Counted from the stretch's first letter, positions 1 to 12,108 are shown. The stretch is DNA of 64,000 nt from Parietaria judaica (GCA_954871525.1 OX940865.1:8370001-8434000), one strand, 5' to 3'. Notes: generated by a model not told the origin, from the sequence alone. Program-made: numbers and translations.

Positions 1-3000
1 GTTGAAAATGCTCCGAATTGGAAGGAATGGAAGACCACTCATAGCGAGATTTATACGTGGCTACTTAGTTCGATGACTCGGGAGATCGCTAGTGAAGTTC
101 AGATGCTCCCAACCGTCAGAGATGTTTGGGAAAAGTTGAGAGTATCATACTTAGGCACCGAGAACAAGATGAGAGTGTTCCAAATCCTTCAAGACACCGG
201 GCTAGTGGTACAAGGAGACAAGTCAATCGGGGAGTATGCGAGAGAGCTGAAACGGTTGTGGGCTCAATTTTATTATTTCTCAGCGCACGGGAGTTGTGAT
301 TCTCTCAAGTGCACAAAGAGTCAAGAAACTGTTGAGATCAGAACGATGAGATTCCTAGAAAATTTGAACCCAGCCTTCAATTAGAGGAGGACGATAATTC
401 TATCGAGTAAGGACATTCCGTCATTGGACGAGACAATTGCAGCGATGGTCGAGGAAGAGACCATAATGCGAGTTCATGCCGAGGCCGGAGATGCTCCGGG
501 GATGAGGTCTGCACTGACTGTTGGAGCGAGCGACAGTAGAGACCACAAAGAGACTCGGCAGTGTTACAACTGTGGTGCGACTGTCCACCTGAAGGCGGCA
601 TGTCCAAAGGAACAGAAGGATAGGGAGTACGGCAATCGAGGACAGTCTAGTGCCCGTGGGCGTGGACAGTTTGGAGCCCGTGGCCGTGGTGGTCGTAGAG
701 GGGGTTACAACGGTAGCCATCGTGCACACCTGATGGCTGGAGACGATGAAGAGGAAGACACAGAGCCGATCTTCACCAAGAAAGAGGTTCTCGAGATGTT
801 CAGGAACGATAGGTCAGTGGAGCGAGCGGGCAAGAAGCCCATGACTGAAGAGAGTAATGATGCGATGTTCACTGGTGAGGCTCCTTCTTCTAGTCAAATT
901 ATACGAAGGAAAGATTGGATAGTGGATTCAGGCGCTACTCAACATGTAACCGGCAATGCGAATGAGTTCGCCAAATATACCTAACTATCAGTCTCTGAGA
1001 AGATACAAACCGCCGATGGCACTTTCCGACCTATTCTTGGTAAGGGTATGGTTGGGTGTACGGATCATATGACCTTGGAAGATGTGTTACATGCCCCGTC
1101 ATTTCCAGTGAACCTTTTGTCCATAAGTGCTACTATTACCCGACTAAATTGTAGAGTGAAGTTTGATATCCCTAAGGTGGTGTTTCAGGAGAAGGGAACC
1201 GGTCGGGTGCTTGGGACTGGAACTTGGTGTAACGGGTTGTGGTACATGGATCGAGAAGATTTGGATGCGGCGTTGGCGTCCATGGTGGAGAAGGAAGTCA
1301 CGAAGATGTCTGGGGCAAGTGCGGTTCGCGAGTTGATGTTGCATCACCAACGCATGGGACACCCATCTTTTGGAACATTGAAGATATTATATCCATTATT
1401 GTATGAAAAGTCTGATAAACAGAAACTTGTATGTGATTCGTGCGAATTTGGAAAACATACCCGTAGCTCTTATGTTAGCTCGGGCAGAAGAAGCCTTCAC
1501 CCCTTTGATTTGATTCATTCAGATGTATGGGGATCATGTCCCACGACTTCAATGCATGGGTATCGTTATTTTGTGACGTTTATTGATTTTCATACTCGTG
1601 TTACTTGGTTATATCTGATGAAAAACAAGAGTGAAGTGCTTACATGTTTCAAAGACTTTCACAAAAGGGTTCAGACTTGTTACGGTGCCGTGTTGAAGGT
1701 TCTAGTATCTCGGTATCATTCTGTGGTCAAGACACTAAGGTCAGATAATGGGACGGAGTACATCAATAAGGCCTTCAGAGACTATTTATCCCTATATGGG
1801 ATCGATCATCAGACTACGTGCCCGTATACCTCAGAACAGAATGGAGTTGCTGAACGGAAGAACCGACATCTTCTCGAAATAGCTCGGTGTATGATGATTT
1901 AGAGGAATGTTCCAAAGTACTTGTGGGGGGAAGCTGTAATGACAGCGGCGTACGTAGTGAACAAGATGCCGTCGAGGGTGCTAAATGGAAGAACACCAAT
2001 GGAGATGTTGGGACTAAGCACCGAAGGACTTGTTCCGAACAAAGTTTGGGGATGTGTGTGTTTTGTCAAGGACAACAGGCCAGGAGTCGGGAAATTGGAC
2101 CCTAGAGCCGTGAAGTGTATCTTTGTAGGATACTCTCGTACTCAGAAAGGGTATATATGTTGGAGCCCTGTCGAGAAGCGACAGTTTGTGAGCATGGATG
2201 TGACCTTCCGTGAGCATGAATCCTACTACGACGTGCCTGTTTCTTCCCCCTTTGGAGACTCACATGATACGCGAGAGGGGGAGAATGGTGGCAGTGGCCC
2301 TGGTTCTTGTTCCAAACCATCCACGGTGACTGTGGTGAGACGTCTAGTTTCGTATGATTCGAGCTCGGAGTCAGAGATTGAGGTGATAGAGGTTAGCAGA
2401 GGTGACAGAGGTCAGGTTCACGGCGAGAGCTCAGGGTCAGAGAGTGACGAGGAGACTCATTTGACTGACGGGGTCCGAGATCAAGCTCAGGGGGAGCTGA
2501 GTACTCCGACAGAGAGGAACGCAGAGAGAAGTGGAGGTCCAGCTCAGGGGGAGCTGAAGGTGTATACGAGGAGGAGGCGACAGGATCAGGAAATTCTCGA
2601 GCCACCTACACCTGTGGAAGCTACTTTGTGGAGGAGCTCACGAAGTAATGCAGGATGCCCTCCAAACAGATACCGCTACGACATTGGAGATTATGTCTCA
2701 TACGAGAACCTCGGGGATGAAGCTCGCGCAATGTTCACGTCACTAGATGCGGTCACTATTCCCAAAACATGGCAGCAAGCGATGGCGGATCCGAAGTGGA
2801 AAGTTGCGATGAAGGAAGAACTCGGTGCCTTGGAAAAGAACAAGATGTGGGATCTTGTCTCGCTACCAGCGCAGAAGAAGGCTGTGGGGTGTAGATGGGT
2901 ATTCACAGTCAAGCAAAACCCGGAAGGGCGAATTGAGTGATACAAGGCACGGTTAGTTGCGAAGGGGTATAGTCAGACGTACGGCATCGACTATGAGGAG

Positions 3001-4242
3001 ACATTCGCACCGGTGGCAAAGATGAGTACCGTGAGGACTCTTGTCTCGGTGGCAGCCAATCGTGGATGGAAGCTGCACCAACTGGATGTGAAGAATGCGT
3101 TTCTTCACGGAGACTTGATGGAGGATGTGTACATGGAGATGCCGCCAGGATTTGGGACTGAGGAGACGACAGGGAAGGTGGTCAGGCTGAAGAAGTCGTT
3201 GTATGGTCTGAAGCAATCTCCGAGAGCCTGGTTTGATCGATTCAGAAAGGCTATGATAGATATCGGATACAAATAGATCAACGCCGATCACACGGTCTTC
3301 CATCAACGGCGAGGAGATCGGACCACGATACTCGCGGTGTATGTGGACGATATAATCATCACGGGTGATGATGATGGTGAAATCACTCGGTTGAAGGAGA
3401 GACTTGGGAAGCAGTTTGAAGTGAAGGATCTAGGGGGTCTGAAATACTTTCTAGGGATTGAGGTGGTTCGAGGACCAAAGGGAATAGTCCTAAATCAGAG
3501 AAAGTATGCCCTAGATCTTCTTGCAGAAACTGGTATGCTAGGATGCAAGCCCGCAACGTCTCCGATTGATCAGAAGACCAAGTTGAGTGCCGAGTCGGGA
3601 AAGCCGGTTGATCGTGAGAGATACCAGAGGCTGGTGGGCCGTTTGATATACTTGTGTCATACTTGTCCGGATATCTCATTTGCTGTGAGCGTTGTGAGTC
3701 GCTACATGCATGATCCTAGAGATGGACATATGACAGCAGTATATCGGATTCTCCGATACTTGAAGAGAGCTCCGGGAAAAGGATTGCTCTTTGAAAAGAA
3801 CAACCATCTCGAGGTGGAAGGATTTTGTGATGCCGACTGGGCAAGTTGTGCTGATGATATGAAGTCTACCTCCGGGTATTGTATGTTTGTCAGTGGAAAC
3901 TTGGTGTCTTGGAAGAGCAAGAAACAGTCAGTCGTAGCAAGGTCTACAATCGAGGCGGAATACCAAGCAATGGCTTCTAGTGTGGCGGAGTTTCTATGGT
4001 TGTAGATGCTACTGAAGGGGCTGAAGATGGACCAAGGCACTGGAATGAAGTTATGGTGCGACAATCAAGCGGCGATTAGCATTTCCAATAACCCGGTGCA
4101 GCACGACAGAACCAAGCACATCGAGATTGACAGGTTCTTTGTTAGACATCATCTCGATAGCGGAGAATTGAAGTTGAAGCATATCGGTACAAGAGAGCAA
4201 GTCGCAGACTGCCTCACCAAGGGACTAGGCCCTATTGACTAG
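1..4242 (+). pseudogene. copia gag-pol polyprotein, six in-frame stops, no frameshift
   Basis: All coding pieces lie in one frame. Visible in order: gag UBN2-type region (about 1-470), CCHC zinc knuckle CYNCGATVHLKAAC (about 562-603), aspartic protease motif DSGATQHV (about 924), integrase zinc region HHQRMGHP...CDSC (about 1350-1450) and catalytic core (SDNGTEY, later QNGVAERKN), reverse transcriptase from about 2780 with YVDD at 3340-3351, and RNase H (CDADWAS, STIEAEYQAM, DNQAAI, ending TKGLG). Stops interrupt it at 382-384 TAG, 982-984 TAA, 1900-1902 TAG, 2938-2940 TGA, 3274-3276 TAG and 4003-4005 TAG. The sense frame continues with conserved residues directly after each stop, so the gene decayed by point change and not by indel. 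It formerly made the proteins for reverse transcription and integration in a cytoplasmic particle. Confidence 0.92.
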
Positions 4243-4291
4243 TTGAGATTATGTAACAAGATGGGCTTGATCGATATCTTTTGCCCATCTT

Positions 4292-4300
4292 GAGGGGGAG
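4292..4300 (+). other. polypurine tract of the copia element
   Basis: GAGGGGGAG lies directly before the LTR start TGTTGTAAAT and 50 bases after the terminal pol stop. This is the usual plus-strand primer position. Confidence 0.85.
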
Positions 4301-5608
4301 TGTTGTAAATAAGTGTAATTAGTCTAAGTTAATTATTGTTCCTACTTTTAGGTTGTATAAAGCACTTTACCATTCAATGAAATGACACAACTTCAAGAAC
4401 CTTAAAACTACATCTAAAGATAGATCATTTGTAAAATTTGGAAAAAACGGGCGAGTTATGCAAAAAAAAAAAAAAAAAAAAAAAATCTGCAATTAATCTC
4501 TTAGTTAGGTGGCTAACATCGAATTTGGCGTTGCTAATTTCGAAATTGGTGTTTTAGCCCTGAAAATTGGTGCCAGCAACCTTGCATGTCCAAATTTAAT
4601 TTTGGGGTCGCACCGAAACACTGACTTCGGAGTTAGTAAAGTCATATTCGGTGATATTAACCTCGTAATACATCTGCATAATATTCGTATATTTGGCATA
4701 AGTCATTCATTTTTTCCCAACGATTATAAATGACATATGGTTGGAAATATAACCGATAAATCTACAACTTTTAGTTTTATGTTTATTAAAAAAGGCCTTC
4801 AAGTATGAAATTGGCCTGCAAAAATAACTTTCTAAAATAGTAATGTCCAATTTTACGTTTAGGTTGACTTTTCATATTTTTATTGAAATGTTTTGACAAA
4901 ACACTAAACAACAAAGTTGTAGATTTACGTCCTAGCTTTCCAATCACATGTCATTTGGAGAACAAATGAGTGAGTTATGCACAAAATGTAGGTTATGCCC
5001 GAACCCGATATTGTATCTTTCGAGTTATCGGATATCGACCCGAATCCATAACCGACATAACGGGCCCAATTGGGCCCGAGTAATAATGATGAGCACACTG
5101 AATTAATTATGAAATAAATAATTAAAGCTTATTGGGCCTTAATTAAAGCCCATTAGGTTTTATGAGATTAAGTATTATAAATACCTAATCATGGCTCATA
5201 AAACATTAATCCTAGACCTAGCCATAGAGATGAATTCGACCTCCCTCCCTAGAAGAAGTCGAATTTGGCTTGCTCCCGGTTCATCATCTGTTCGTCATCC
5301 AAACACCGAGTAGGATCTAACCTATCCTCCGAGGTGTTTTTCGGTCATTAAGACGTTCCCGAGTGACGTGGTGGACGACCTAGAGGCACTACAATTGAAT
5401 TGGTCATCCCCGGGACATTCAGAGAAATCGGCCAAGCTCAGAATCGGCAAAAGTCAACGTTTTTGGTACAGTTGCCAAAAGTACCAAAGTTTTGTAACGA
5501 TCTCTAATTTGATATCTTAATTCTCGTAATTAATCTAGATATATATTGTTCGATGATATCCCGTGATTTCCGCCTCGGGATTGAGAAAGAGTCATCGAAA
5601 ACCCAACA
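4301..5608 (+). repeat. 3' LTR of the copia element
   Basis: It starts TGTTG after the polypurine tract. The proposed end CAACA at 5604-5608 is the inverted copy of the start. A TATA-like TATTATAAATACC near 5172 would place the transcription start about 400 bases before the LTR end. A 24-base A run at 4462-4485 sits inside. The right boundary is inferred: a shorter LTR cannot be excluded, because another TATA-like TTGTATAAAGC lies at about 4353 and sequence resembling 4509-4650 recurs outside at 5640-5725. Confidence 0.55.
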
Positions 5609-5953
5609 CAGAAATACAAAAATATGTGCAATATATCTTCGAAGTCAGTGTTCTTAACACAAAATTTGGATTTGCTAACTCTAAAATCGGTGTTTAGTCA
5701 AAAAATTAGTGCTAAATCCAAACATAAGTGAGAATTTTAATCCAGCTATTTAATTCGGGTATTTTAGATTTCATATATTTTAATTTGGGTATGTTTATAC
5801 GGGTATTTTTTTTTATTTTGGGTGAAAAAAATCTTATCCATATGTATAGAATCCTAAGGTATCGAGAATTCTGGTTTCATTCCTAAAATATTTCTGTACC
5901 CGGACGAACATTTTGGTTTTGTAATATTGATAATTAATATAGAATAATCAACA
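5609..5953. other. AT-rich flank with a diverged repeat
   Basis: No gene is seen. The stretch 5640-5725 (phrases like AAATCGGTGTTTAGTC and AATTAGTGCTAAATCC) is a diverged copy of 4509-4580 inside the proposed LTR. Confidence 0.4.
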
Positions 5954-5958
5954 TTATT

Positions 5959-7439
5959 TGTTGGGGGTATTTTCGTAACAAAAATAAATATTATTTGCTT
6001 AATATATTCTTTATGCCAAATTGTCGTACGGAGGCCTATTTTCACAAAGCCAAGTGTCCCGGTGTTCCAAAAAATATGAAAATACCCAAAAACAATATAA
6101 AGTTTGCGAAAAACGGACACGAGACACGCTCGGGGGCAAAAAGACACCGGAACACCTTTCATGGGGCCCACACACATGGCAGCCACCAGATGAAGCCATT
6201 ATTGCGAGGCGAAAGGACAATCGTGCCCTCGAGGACGCTCATCGCACGGTCGAGAAGCCTCCTCGTCGAGTGAAATGAAGAGCATGCCCCTCGCAGCGCG
6301 CGTCTGGCCAAAAAGATGATCTTGCCCTCGAAGATGCTCATCGCACGGTCAGGAAGCTCCCTCGTTGAGCAAAATAACGACGCTGCCCTCGAGGTCGCCT
6401 GGCATCGCGTTGACGTGGTTAAAGATGATCGAGCCCCTCCACCTACTCCCATCGGACGGTCGAGGAGTGTGCTCATCGCCACATCGCCACGCCCATTTTG
6501 CCCCTAGGTCCTCCAATAAATAGGGAGCTCAACATCACAATAAGGGACATCTTGACTACCTCCTAGAGATCGGCACCATATAGGACAAAAGGGCCATCAT
6601 CGCAACCACCATAAAATAAAGAGAAGAACTCTCAAATCTCTCTCTCCAAAATTCCCTTAAATCCATCCTCTCCATACCAAAACACTAATGTTGAGGAGGT
6701 GAATCAGGGGGTACCCCCCCTGTTTCCCTTAACCTATGTTGTTTCTCTTTTCTTAGGCTCGGGAAGTGAATGATAAGTCAGTAAGGAACGTCCGGAAAAA
6801 ACCTCGAGAAGGTTAGCGATCACGACCGCCATTCTTGTGGATCGAAGATTCCAACCTCCTCGACCCGTCCTCGGACGACGACGAGGCTCCCTACCACGAA
6901 GGGTTCGCTACGCCCAAACTAGAGCTTCTCGCTAACCGACGAGAGTTCATCGAGGCCACACCGAGAGCTCATCGGGACAACACCATGAGTTCATCGCCAT
7001 CCGACGAAAGTTAATCGAGGCCACACCGAGAGCTCATCGGGAGCACATAAGAGGGATCCTCGCCACCCGACGATAGCTCATGGGGACCACACCAGAAGGC
7101 TCCTAACTACCTGACGAAGAGCCCATCGGGACCACATCAAGAGGCCCCTCACCACCCGATGAGGTTATTAACCTCGACGCGCCACGAGGCTCCTCGCCAC
7201 CCGACGAGAGCTCATCGAGACCATTCGCCCGAAGTCTCCTTGCCACCCGACGAGACCTCTCTGCGGACTCGACGAGAATCCCACAAACCAACGACGACAA
7301 GCCGGATCCGCCACACAATTTGCTACCCGTCACGCAAACTCAACCCAAGCCCGCCAAAGTCAACTGTACGACACTAGACCCGACCCAATCCATACATCAA
7401 GGCCGCTTTAATGTTTTGATCCAAAAAACGGCACCAACA
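5959..7439 (+). mobile_element. solo LTR, family X copy 1, TSD TTATT
   Basis: Begins TGTTGGGGG and ends CACCAACA, with the 5-bp target duplication TTATT at 5954-5958 and 7440-7444. There is no internal domain and no second LTR, as expected after recombination between two LTRs. A TATA-like CAATAAATAGGGAGCTC (about 6513-6530) gives the + orientation. Downstream is a GC hairpin CAGGGGGTACCCCCCCTG (6705-6722) that also occurs in copies at 33156-33173 and 52504-52521. The interior is rich in CGA/TCG dinucleotides with repeated GAGAGCTCATCG-like phrases (6950-7220). Short open frames in it are not convincing genes. Confidence 0.85.
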
Positions 7440-7444
7440 TTATT

Positions 7445-7919
7445 CATAAAAGAATTAGATACACTTTAAAATGTTAATTTTAAAAAAATGAAAATAAAAA
7501 ACGCATGAAATTCCACATTTCAATATAGAATATTGTTACTTTTCTGGTTATTTTGTTTTTTGAAATTTATCTTTATTTTTTTAAAGAAATTTATATTTGT
7601 TCAATGAATATCCCTTATTTTAATAATTTAAGATTTACTTTTTTTAAAATGAGTTGTTTTTTAGTATAACTATTAATGATAAGAAAAAAAAAAGTATTTT
7701 ATTAATGTTATATTTTATAATATATGAATTTCGTTTGTTATAAAAATATAAATATTCGCGAGTCATTTTATTTTTCTAGATTTTTTCTTGTAGTATTTAT
7801 TTATATTAATATAAAATAATTTTTTTATAAATATAATAAAAGATAATATAATAAAACTATTTATTGATTTAACTTTACAACATTGTTTAATTTTTATTTC
7901 AAAATGAATTATTTTCGTA
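7445..7919. other. AT-rich intergenic DNA; start of shared block
   Basis: No gene is seen. From about 7855 it resembles 18540-18600 and 43300-43360 (phrase TTTATTGATTTAACTTTACAA). Confidence 0.5.
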
Positions 7920-7927
7920 CTAAACGG

Positions 7928-8286
7928 TAGTGCTGCACACCACGGCGTAGTGGCCCGTCGCGATGAAGTCGCCAGAATCACGAGAAAAAACGTCGCGACG
8001 CATCGTGGCGTGCGGCGTCGTGGCGAGTCGCGCGCGCGCGCGCGCGCAAGAGAGAGAGAGAGAGAGTTCTGTGAGACGGAGAGAGAGAGAGCGGGAGAGA
8101 GAGAGAGAGAGAGGGGGAGTCGCGACGAATCGCGATCGGAAGCTCGGAGTCGCGACGAATCGCGATCGGAGGCTCGGAATCGCGACGAGTCGCGATCGGA
8201 AGCTCGGAATCGCGACGAGTCGCGATCGGAAGCTCGGAGTCGCGATGAATCGCGATGCGTTTTGGCGATGAAAATGTGCAGCTCTA
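7928..8286. mobile_element. hAT-type MITE with 8-bp TSD CTAAACGG
   Basis: Terminal inverted repeats TAGTGCTGCACA (7928-7939) and TGTGCAGCTCTA (8275-8286) match with one mismatch. The 8-bp duplication CTAAACGG flanks it exactly (7920-7927 and 8287-8294). The TAGNGNTG-like end and 8-bp duplication are hAT superfamily features. Paralogous blocks at about 18598-18615 and 43356-43372 read straight through the corresponding site, so they act as empty sites. The inside is very CpG-rich, with a CG run, a GA run and a 30-bp minisatellite. Arg/Glu-rich open frames here are simply translated repeats. Confidence 0.88.
8117..8259. repeat. 30-bp minisatellite, 4.8 copies, TCGCGA-rich
   Basis: Units start at 8117, 8147, 8177, 8207 and 8237. 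The unit type is GAGTCGCGACGAATCGCGAT followed by CGGAAGCTCG. Each unit carries paired TCGCGA-type palindromes. A (CG)n run (about 8030-8047) and a (GA)n run (about 8050-8115) precede it, all inside the MITE. Confidence 0.9.
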
Positions 8287-8392
8287 CTAAACGGCTCTCT
8301 TAATCCAAAAAATACTCGAATATTGTTTATAAAAAGTTGCTAGCATAAAAACTTTTTCTCAATTGATGAACTAAACGTGGTCATAAATTATG

Positions 8393-8393
<1 letters not shown>

Positions 8394-8427
<34 letters not shown>
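8394..8427. repeat. (AT)n microsatellite
   Basis: Uninterrupted AT dinucleotides of about 34 bases. Confidence 0.95.
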
Positions 8428-8429
<2 letters not shown>

Positions 8430-9700
8430 CAACTTATTCTTGAATTTTGAGGGGAAAAAAAATTTAAGCTTACAATTTTTTATTCATTTATAAATTTGTA
8501 GATTGATTACAAAAAGCTGTCTCTATATATATAGCTCTATAACAAACTAGCCAAATTGAAACTTGACTTTTGCAAAATAGTCAATATGTGATTAATATTA
8601 GAACTAGCCAATTAATCCTGTTAACCACTATAAAAAGACTTTATTACCCTTATTTATTAAAAAACTCAATACATTAATTAAGCAATAAAATAGGAAACAA
8701 ATATTGAATTTACAAACATTTTTAGCTAATAATTTCCACGTTTTTAGGGTTTTCCTTTAGAATTTTATTGCAGTGTGGTACCAAAAACGAAAAAATTTAT
8801 TTTTACTATCTTAATATATGTGGTTTATTGTGTTAATATATCTGTGGTTAATGCACGTAAATATTTGTTAATGCACATAATCATCGCGAGTTTTTTTTAC
8901 CAGAGCAAGAATATTCCTCGTTGGGTAAAACATGTTAAATAAATTAATATGACAAACATTAACACGAGTTTGTTAATCGAATTAATCATATTAACCAACA
9001 TTAACACATATCAATTCCAACACATAAACCAAAATTAACACGTATAAACTAAAATCTGCCCAATAAAAAATTGACACGAATCTCACTAATTTTTATATTA
9101 AATTATATGAAATTTCATAAAATGTGTATTTTTCTATGCATATTAATTAACCCCTATAATCCAATATAAAAATTTCGTATAGACCAATATAAACATCCTT
9201 GTATACAGTGGGAGAGAAGGCCTCCGGCGACGAGCCGCGGCGAGAGTTCCAATCTGGGACTGCTGGTGCAGCGACTTCTGCTTCCTCTGCTACGACGGAG
9301 ACAAGCTCCTGACGCTGCCTTCGACCGCCATAGACGGTGTTCAGAGCTATTTGCCCTCCTTCGACCACCATCCCCATTCTCGCCTCAGTCATGAAACCTA
9401 TAAAGATCCAATGCCAAACCCTATCTGAATTCTGATCTAACCACGACTCTCCTTCGTCGCCTACGAAGCCGTAAAGAGAGGGAGGGAGATATAGTGAAAG
9501 AGAAAGATATGTCACCTCATTATAAAAAAGTCAAAATGACTATTTGACAAATAAATACAAATGATGACTATAATGTAAGATAAACGTTTGAAATTGACTA
9601 TTTGGTCTCATATAAAATTGTCATTTTTTTTAAATGTCCTCTCCACCTAGATTGTAAGATTTCTATCAATACTTTTTAGACTCCTTCATTTTTCCCTTGT
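8428..9700. other. AT-rich intergenic DNA with one GC-richer patch
   Basis: No recognisable gene. 9190-9480 is GC-richer and has a 122-codon minus-strand open frame (9147-9515) without any family motif that I recognise; it could be a decayed exon. Confidence 0.4.
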
Positions 9701-9708
9701 ACTACAAA

Positions 9709-10037
9709 ATGATATGGCCCCGAGAGTTCAAGCTTCGTGTCGTTTGATTATTTAGCACCGTTTTATGTAGTCGTATTTAATAAGTAAGTTGGGTCTTAGG
9801 ATATTTTAGTTGAGTTGTCGCTTTTATTTTGTCGTTTAAATATTTAATTATACTATTAGGTTAGTTAATTAAGTTAGAGGTTTTATTTAGTCGGGTCCGG
9901 TCCGACTCATTAGGTTGTAATTCCTTGCTTTATTTAAGAAGTTTCGATTAATGAAAAAGCAGCCAATAAAAACTCAAAATCTCACCAATTTTTTTTGAAT
10001 TCCCATTTCGAGTAATCTATCGTTCTGGCACATATCA
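9709..10037 (+). repeat. 5' LTR of an old, degenerate LTR element (outer element)
   Basis: The segment GTCCGACTCATTAGGTTGTA (about 9896) to CTGGCACATATCA (10037) aligns with 17790-17960 on the far side of the inserted copia element. A tRNA primer site follows at 10041. The left boundary at 9709 (TGATATGG) is a guess. Confidence 0.65.
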
Positions 10038-10040
10038 ATT

Positions 10041-10052
10041 TGGTATCAGAGC
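10041..10052 (+). other. primer binding site TGGTATCAGAGC
   Basis: Matches the initiator-Met tRNA 3' end complement that plant LTR elements commonly use, three bases after the LTR end. Confidence 0.85.
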
Positions 10053-10951
10053 CACTCGAGATGGGGTCTTTTGAATGAACAATTCTGAGGCTTAATGGCA
10101 CCGCAACAAGACACATCGAAGCGACAGAAGGTGGCGATCGCGGAATTGGCGGAGACGGTGGAAACCTAGCCACTGCGGTCCGATCCCTAGCTCACGGTTT
10201 GAAGATTTTCAAGGGGAAACGCCAATTGAGTCTCTTGGAGCCTTAGATCTTTGCGTGGCAGCGTTGGAAGCAATGGATTTGTGCGTTGTGGTACCGACGA
10301 CCGCTTTGGCGAGTCCCACGGTGGATGAGATGTCACTAACATCGAGCCGCGCGACGAAGGAGGATCATAGTTTGGTGAAGCGTGTGGACTTCAAGAAACT
10401 CAGCAATCCAGATCCATCGTAAAAGGAGAACAACGACGCGCCAGTGGCTTTGCTCGAAGGTGGGTTGATTTGTGATGGCTGATCGCCAATGATACAAGGT
10501 GGCGCTTGCGAATCACAGATTCGCAACTCGGTCTAGAAATCTGAATCTGACCGCGAGTGCCAAGGGCGGTTGGGTGGATGAAGAGAAGTGAAAGGCTGGA
10601 GAAGCTAGGGCTGAAAAAGCCCTAATAGTACAAGATTACAATTTGGGCGCAGTAGGGCTGCTGCACAGGCCAGTTCCACACAAAGCCCACACAAAGACCT
10701 TTGAAGTGCGAGGAGGCCCGTTCAGGAGGCGTTGTTCGCCACCGTGAGGCATAGGTGGGCGGTAGAGGACAGATCGCCGAAGACGAGGGAGAAGGTACAA
10801 CAGGCGATGTATTGGTCTACTAGGCTGATAGTTGCGAATTTAAGATGAGTTTCTCGCACTACTACTAGACCACAACATCATGAAATACCAAAATATGAAG
10901 TGTTAAGTGGAAATGGAGGTACTAAGATGAGGCAACGGAATGCATCAGAAC
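10053..10951 (+). other. remnant internal region of the outer LTR element
   Basis: No open frame beyond about 60 codons and no gag or pol motif are visible, so this is either decayed or a non-coding non-autonomous element. It stops abruptly at the inserted minus-strand copia LTR. Confidence 0.55.
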
Positions 10952-11760
10952 TGTAAAGTCAGATTACCGGTTTAGCAGGTTATGAAAGCGATTACCAAAC
11001 ACAACGTGAAAGCAATAAAGAACACACACGATGTTTTGGTAACGCAGTTCGATACCTATCTACTTCTGCGGGGCACTCACCCAGATTAATCACCAATATT
11101 GTTTACAAGCATTAATTACACACAATCGTAAAATAGCTTAAAGTAAAGGACTCCCCCTGAAGCTATAGCTGGTAGAACAGCTTGGTCTTGAAACTGGTGA
11201 TAGAGTCCCGATACGTGACAATCGTCACTTCCCTTCTGGAATCGGACTCAGCAAGATCCCCTTGCTATGTTGTCGACGTTAGACTGACTCCTTCAGTCTG
11301 GTTCTCAATAACGCAGTCGACGCCTCTCCCGAGGTAGGAATAAGCGATGAAGAAATCACCGTACTGTGTAAGCTGATAACCTTGATGAACACTGAGCGCA
11401 AGGTTATTCTCTGGAAGGGTTGAAGACGAACTGATGCGCATTCTTCATATTTATATCAACCCTAATCATCTCCTGTGATTCCGAGGTTGTTGAGAAGTTG
11501 TTCCACGAAGTAAGCAACCAACACGTAACCACTGGGAGACTTTCGTGCGAATCCAAAGAGGTTAAATAAGATATGAAAATAAATCAATCCAGAATAATAT
11601 ACGAATAAATCCTTAACCTTCTTTGATCGCAGGTTTCTGCACCTTCATAACTGTAGTCACAACTGTGACTGTAACTAGAACAGTTAAAGAGACTAAACCT
11701 GGTTACAGCTGTAGTTCACAAAATAGCCAATTTACGAACCGAACAGACATTGGTTCTTCA
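10952..11760 (-). repeat. 3' LTR (full, 809 bp) of the SIRE-like element
   Basis: On the + strand it runs TGTAAAGTCAG to TGGTTCTTCA. Bases 10952-11424 match 17216-17688. A minus-strand TATA-like ATATAAATA lies at 11448-11456, in the part missing from the other LTR. Confidence 0.9.
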
Positions 11761-11781
11761 ATCTCCCCCTTTGGCATTTTG
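11761..11781 (-). other. polypurine tract of the SIRE-like element
   Basis: The minus strand reads CCAAAGGGGGAGAT directly before the LTR start TGAAGAACCA. Confidence 0.8.
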
Positions 11782-12108
11782 TGAATCAATCCTATTCATC
11801 AATCATCAGGATTAAGGTTAAGCAGAAACTGAAAAATACTGACCTATCCCATGTGTGTGAAATGCGAGACTAGCAGGCGATTTTCTGAAAGAACTTCTGA
11901 CAGTAGTCTTGATGGACAATGGCTACGTCAATGGCACGATGAAGAACAAACCACCTAGCTATTACATCTTTTAACAGTTGCCAAAACGCGGCCCAAACTG
12001 TTAATCGAATTAAATGAAAAACAATGTAACGCAATTGTCTTTACAGCTAAAACAAGAACACACACACATCAGTTCTCCCCCTATTGAACATAAAATGACA
12101 AAGGCATA

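Larger units (their letters stand above)
1..5608 (+). mobile_element. Ty1/copia LTR retrotransposon, 5' part outside window
   Basis: The element runs in from the left edge. Its gag-pol frame is open from base 1 to the terminal stop at 4240-4242, followed by a polypurine tract at 4292-4300 and a 3' LTR starting TGTTG at 4301. The domain order protease, integrase, reverse transcriptase, RNase H is the copia order. The 5' LTR, primer binding site and start of gag are not in the window, so the target duplication and LTR age cannot be measured. I do not assign a lineage. Six in-frame stops make this copy non-autonomous. Confidence 0.9.

Noticed and set aside
7950..8303. Arg/Glu/Ser-rich ORFs
   Set aside because: They consist of translated GA and TCGCGA repeats inside a MITE.
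9147..9515. 122-codon minus-strand ORF as a gene
   Set aside because: No recognisable motif and no supporting splice or promoter signal, so it is noted only as a GC-richer patch.
10041..10052. tRNA gene signal
   Set aside because: Only the 12-base primer-site match is present and no cloverleaf surrounds it. The same holds for 17202-17213 and 20076-20087.
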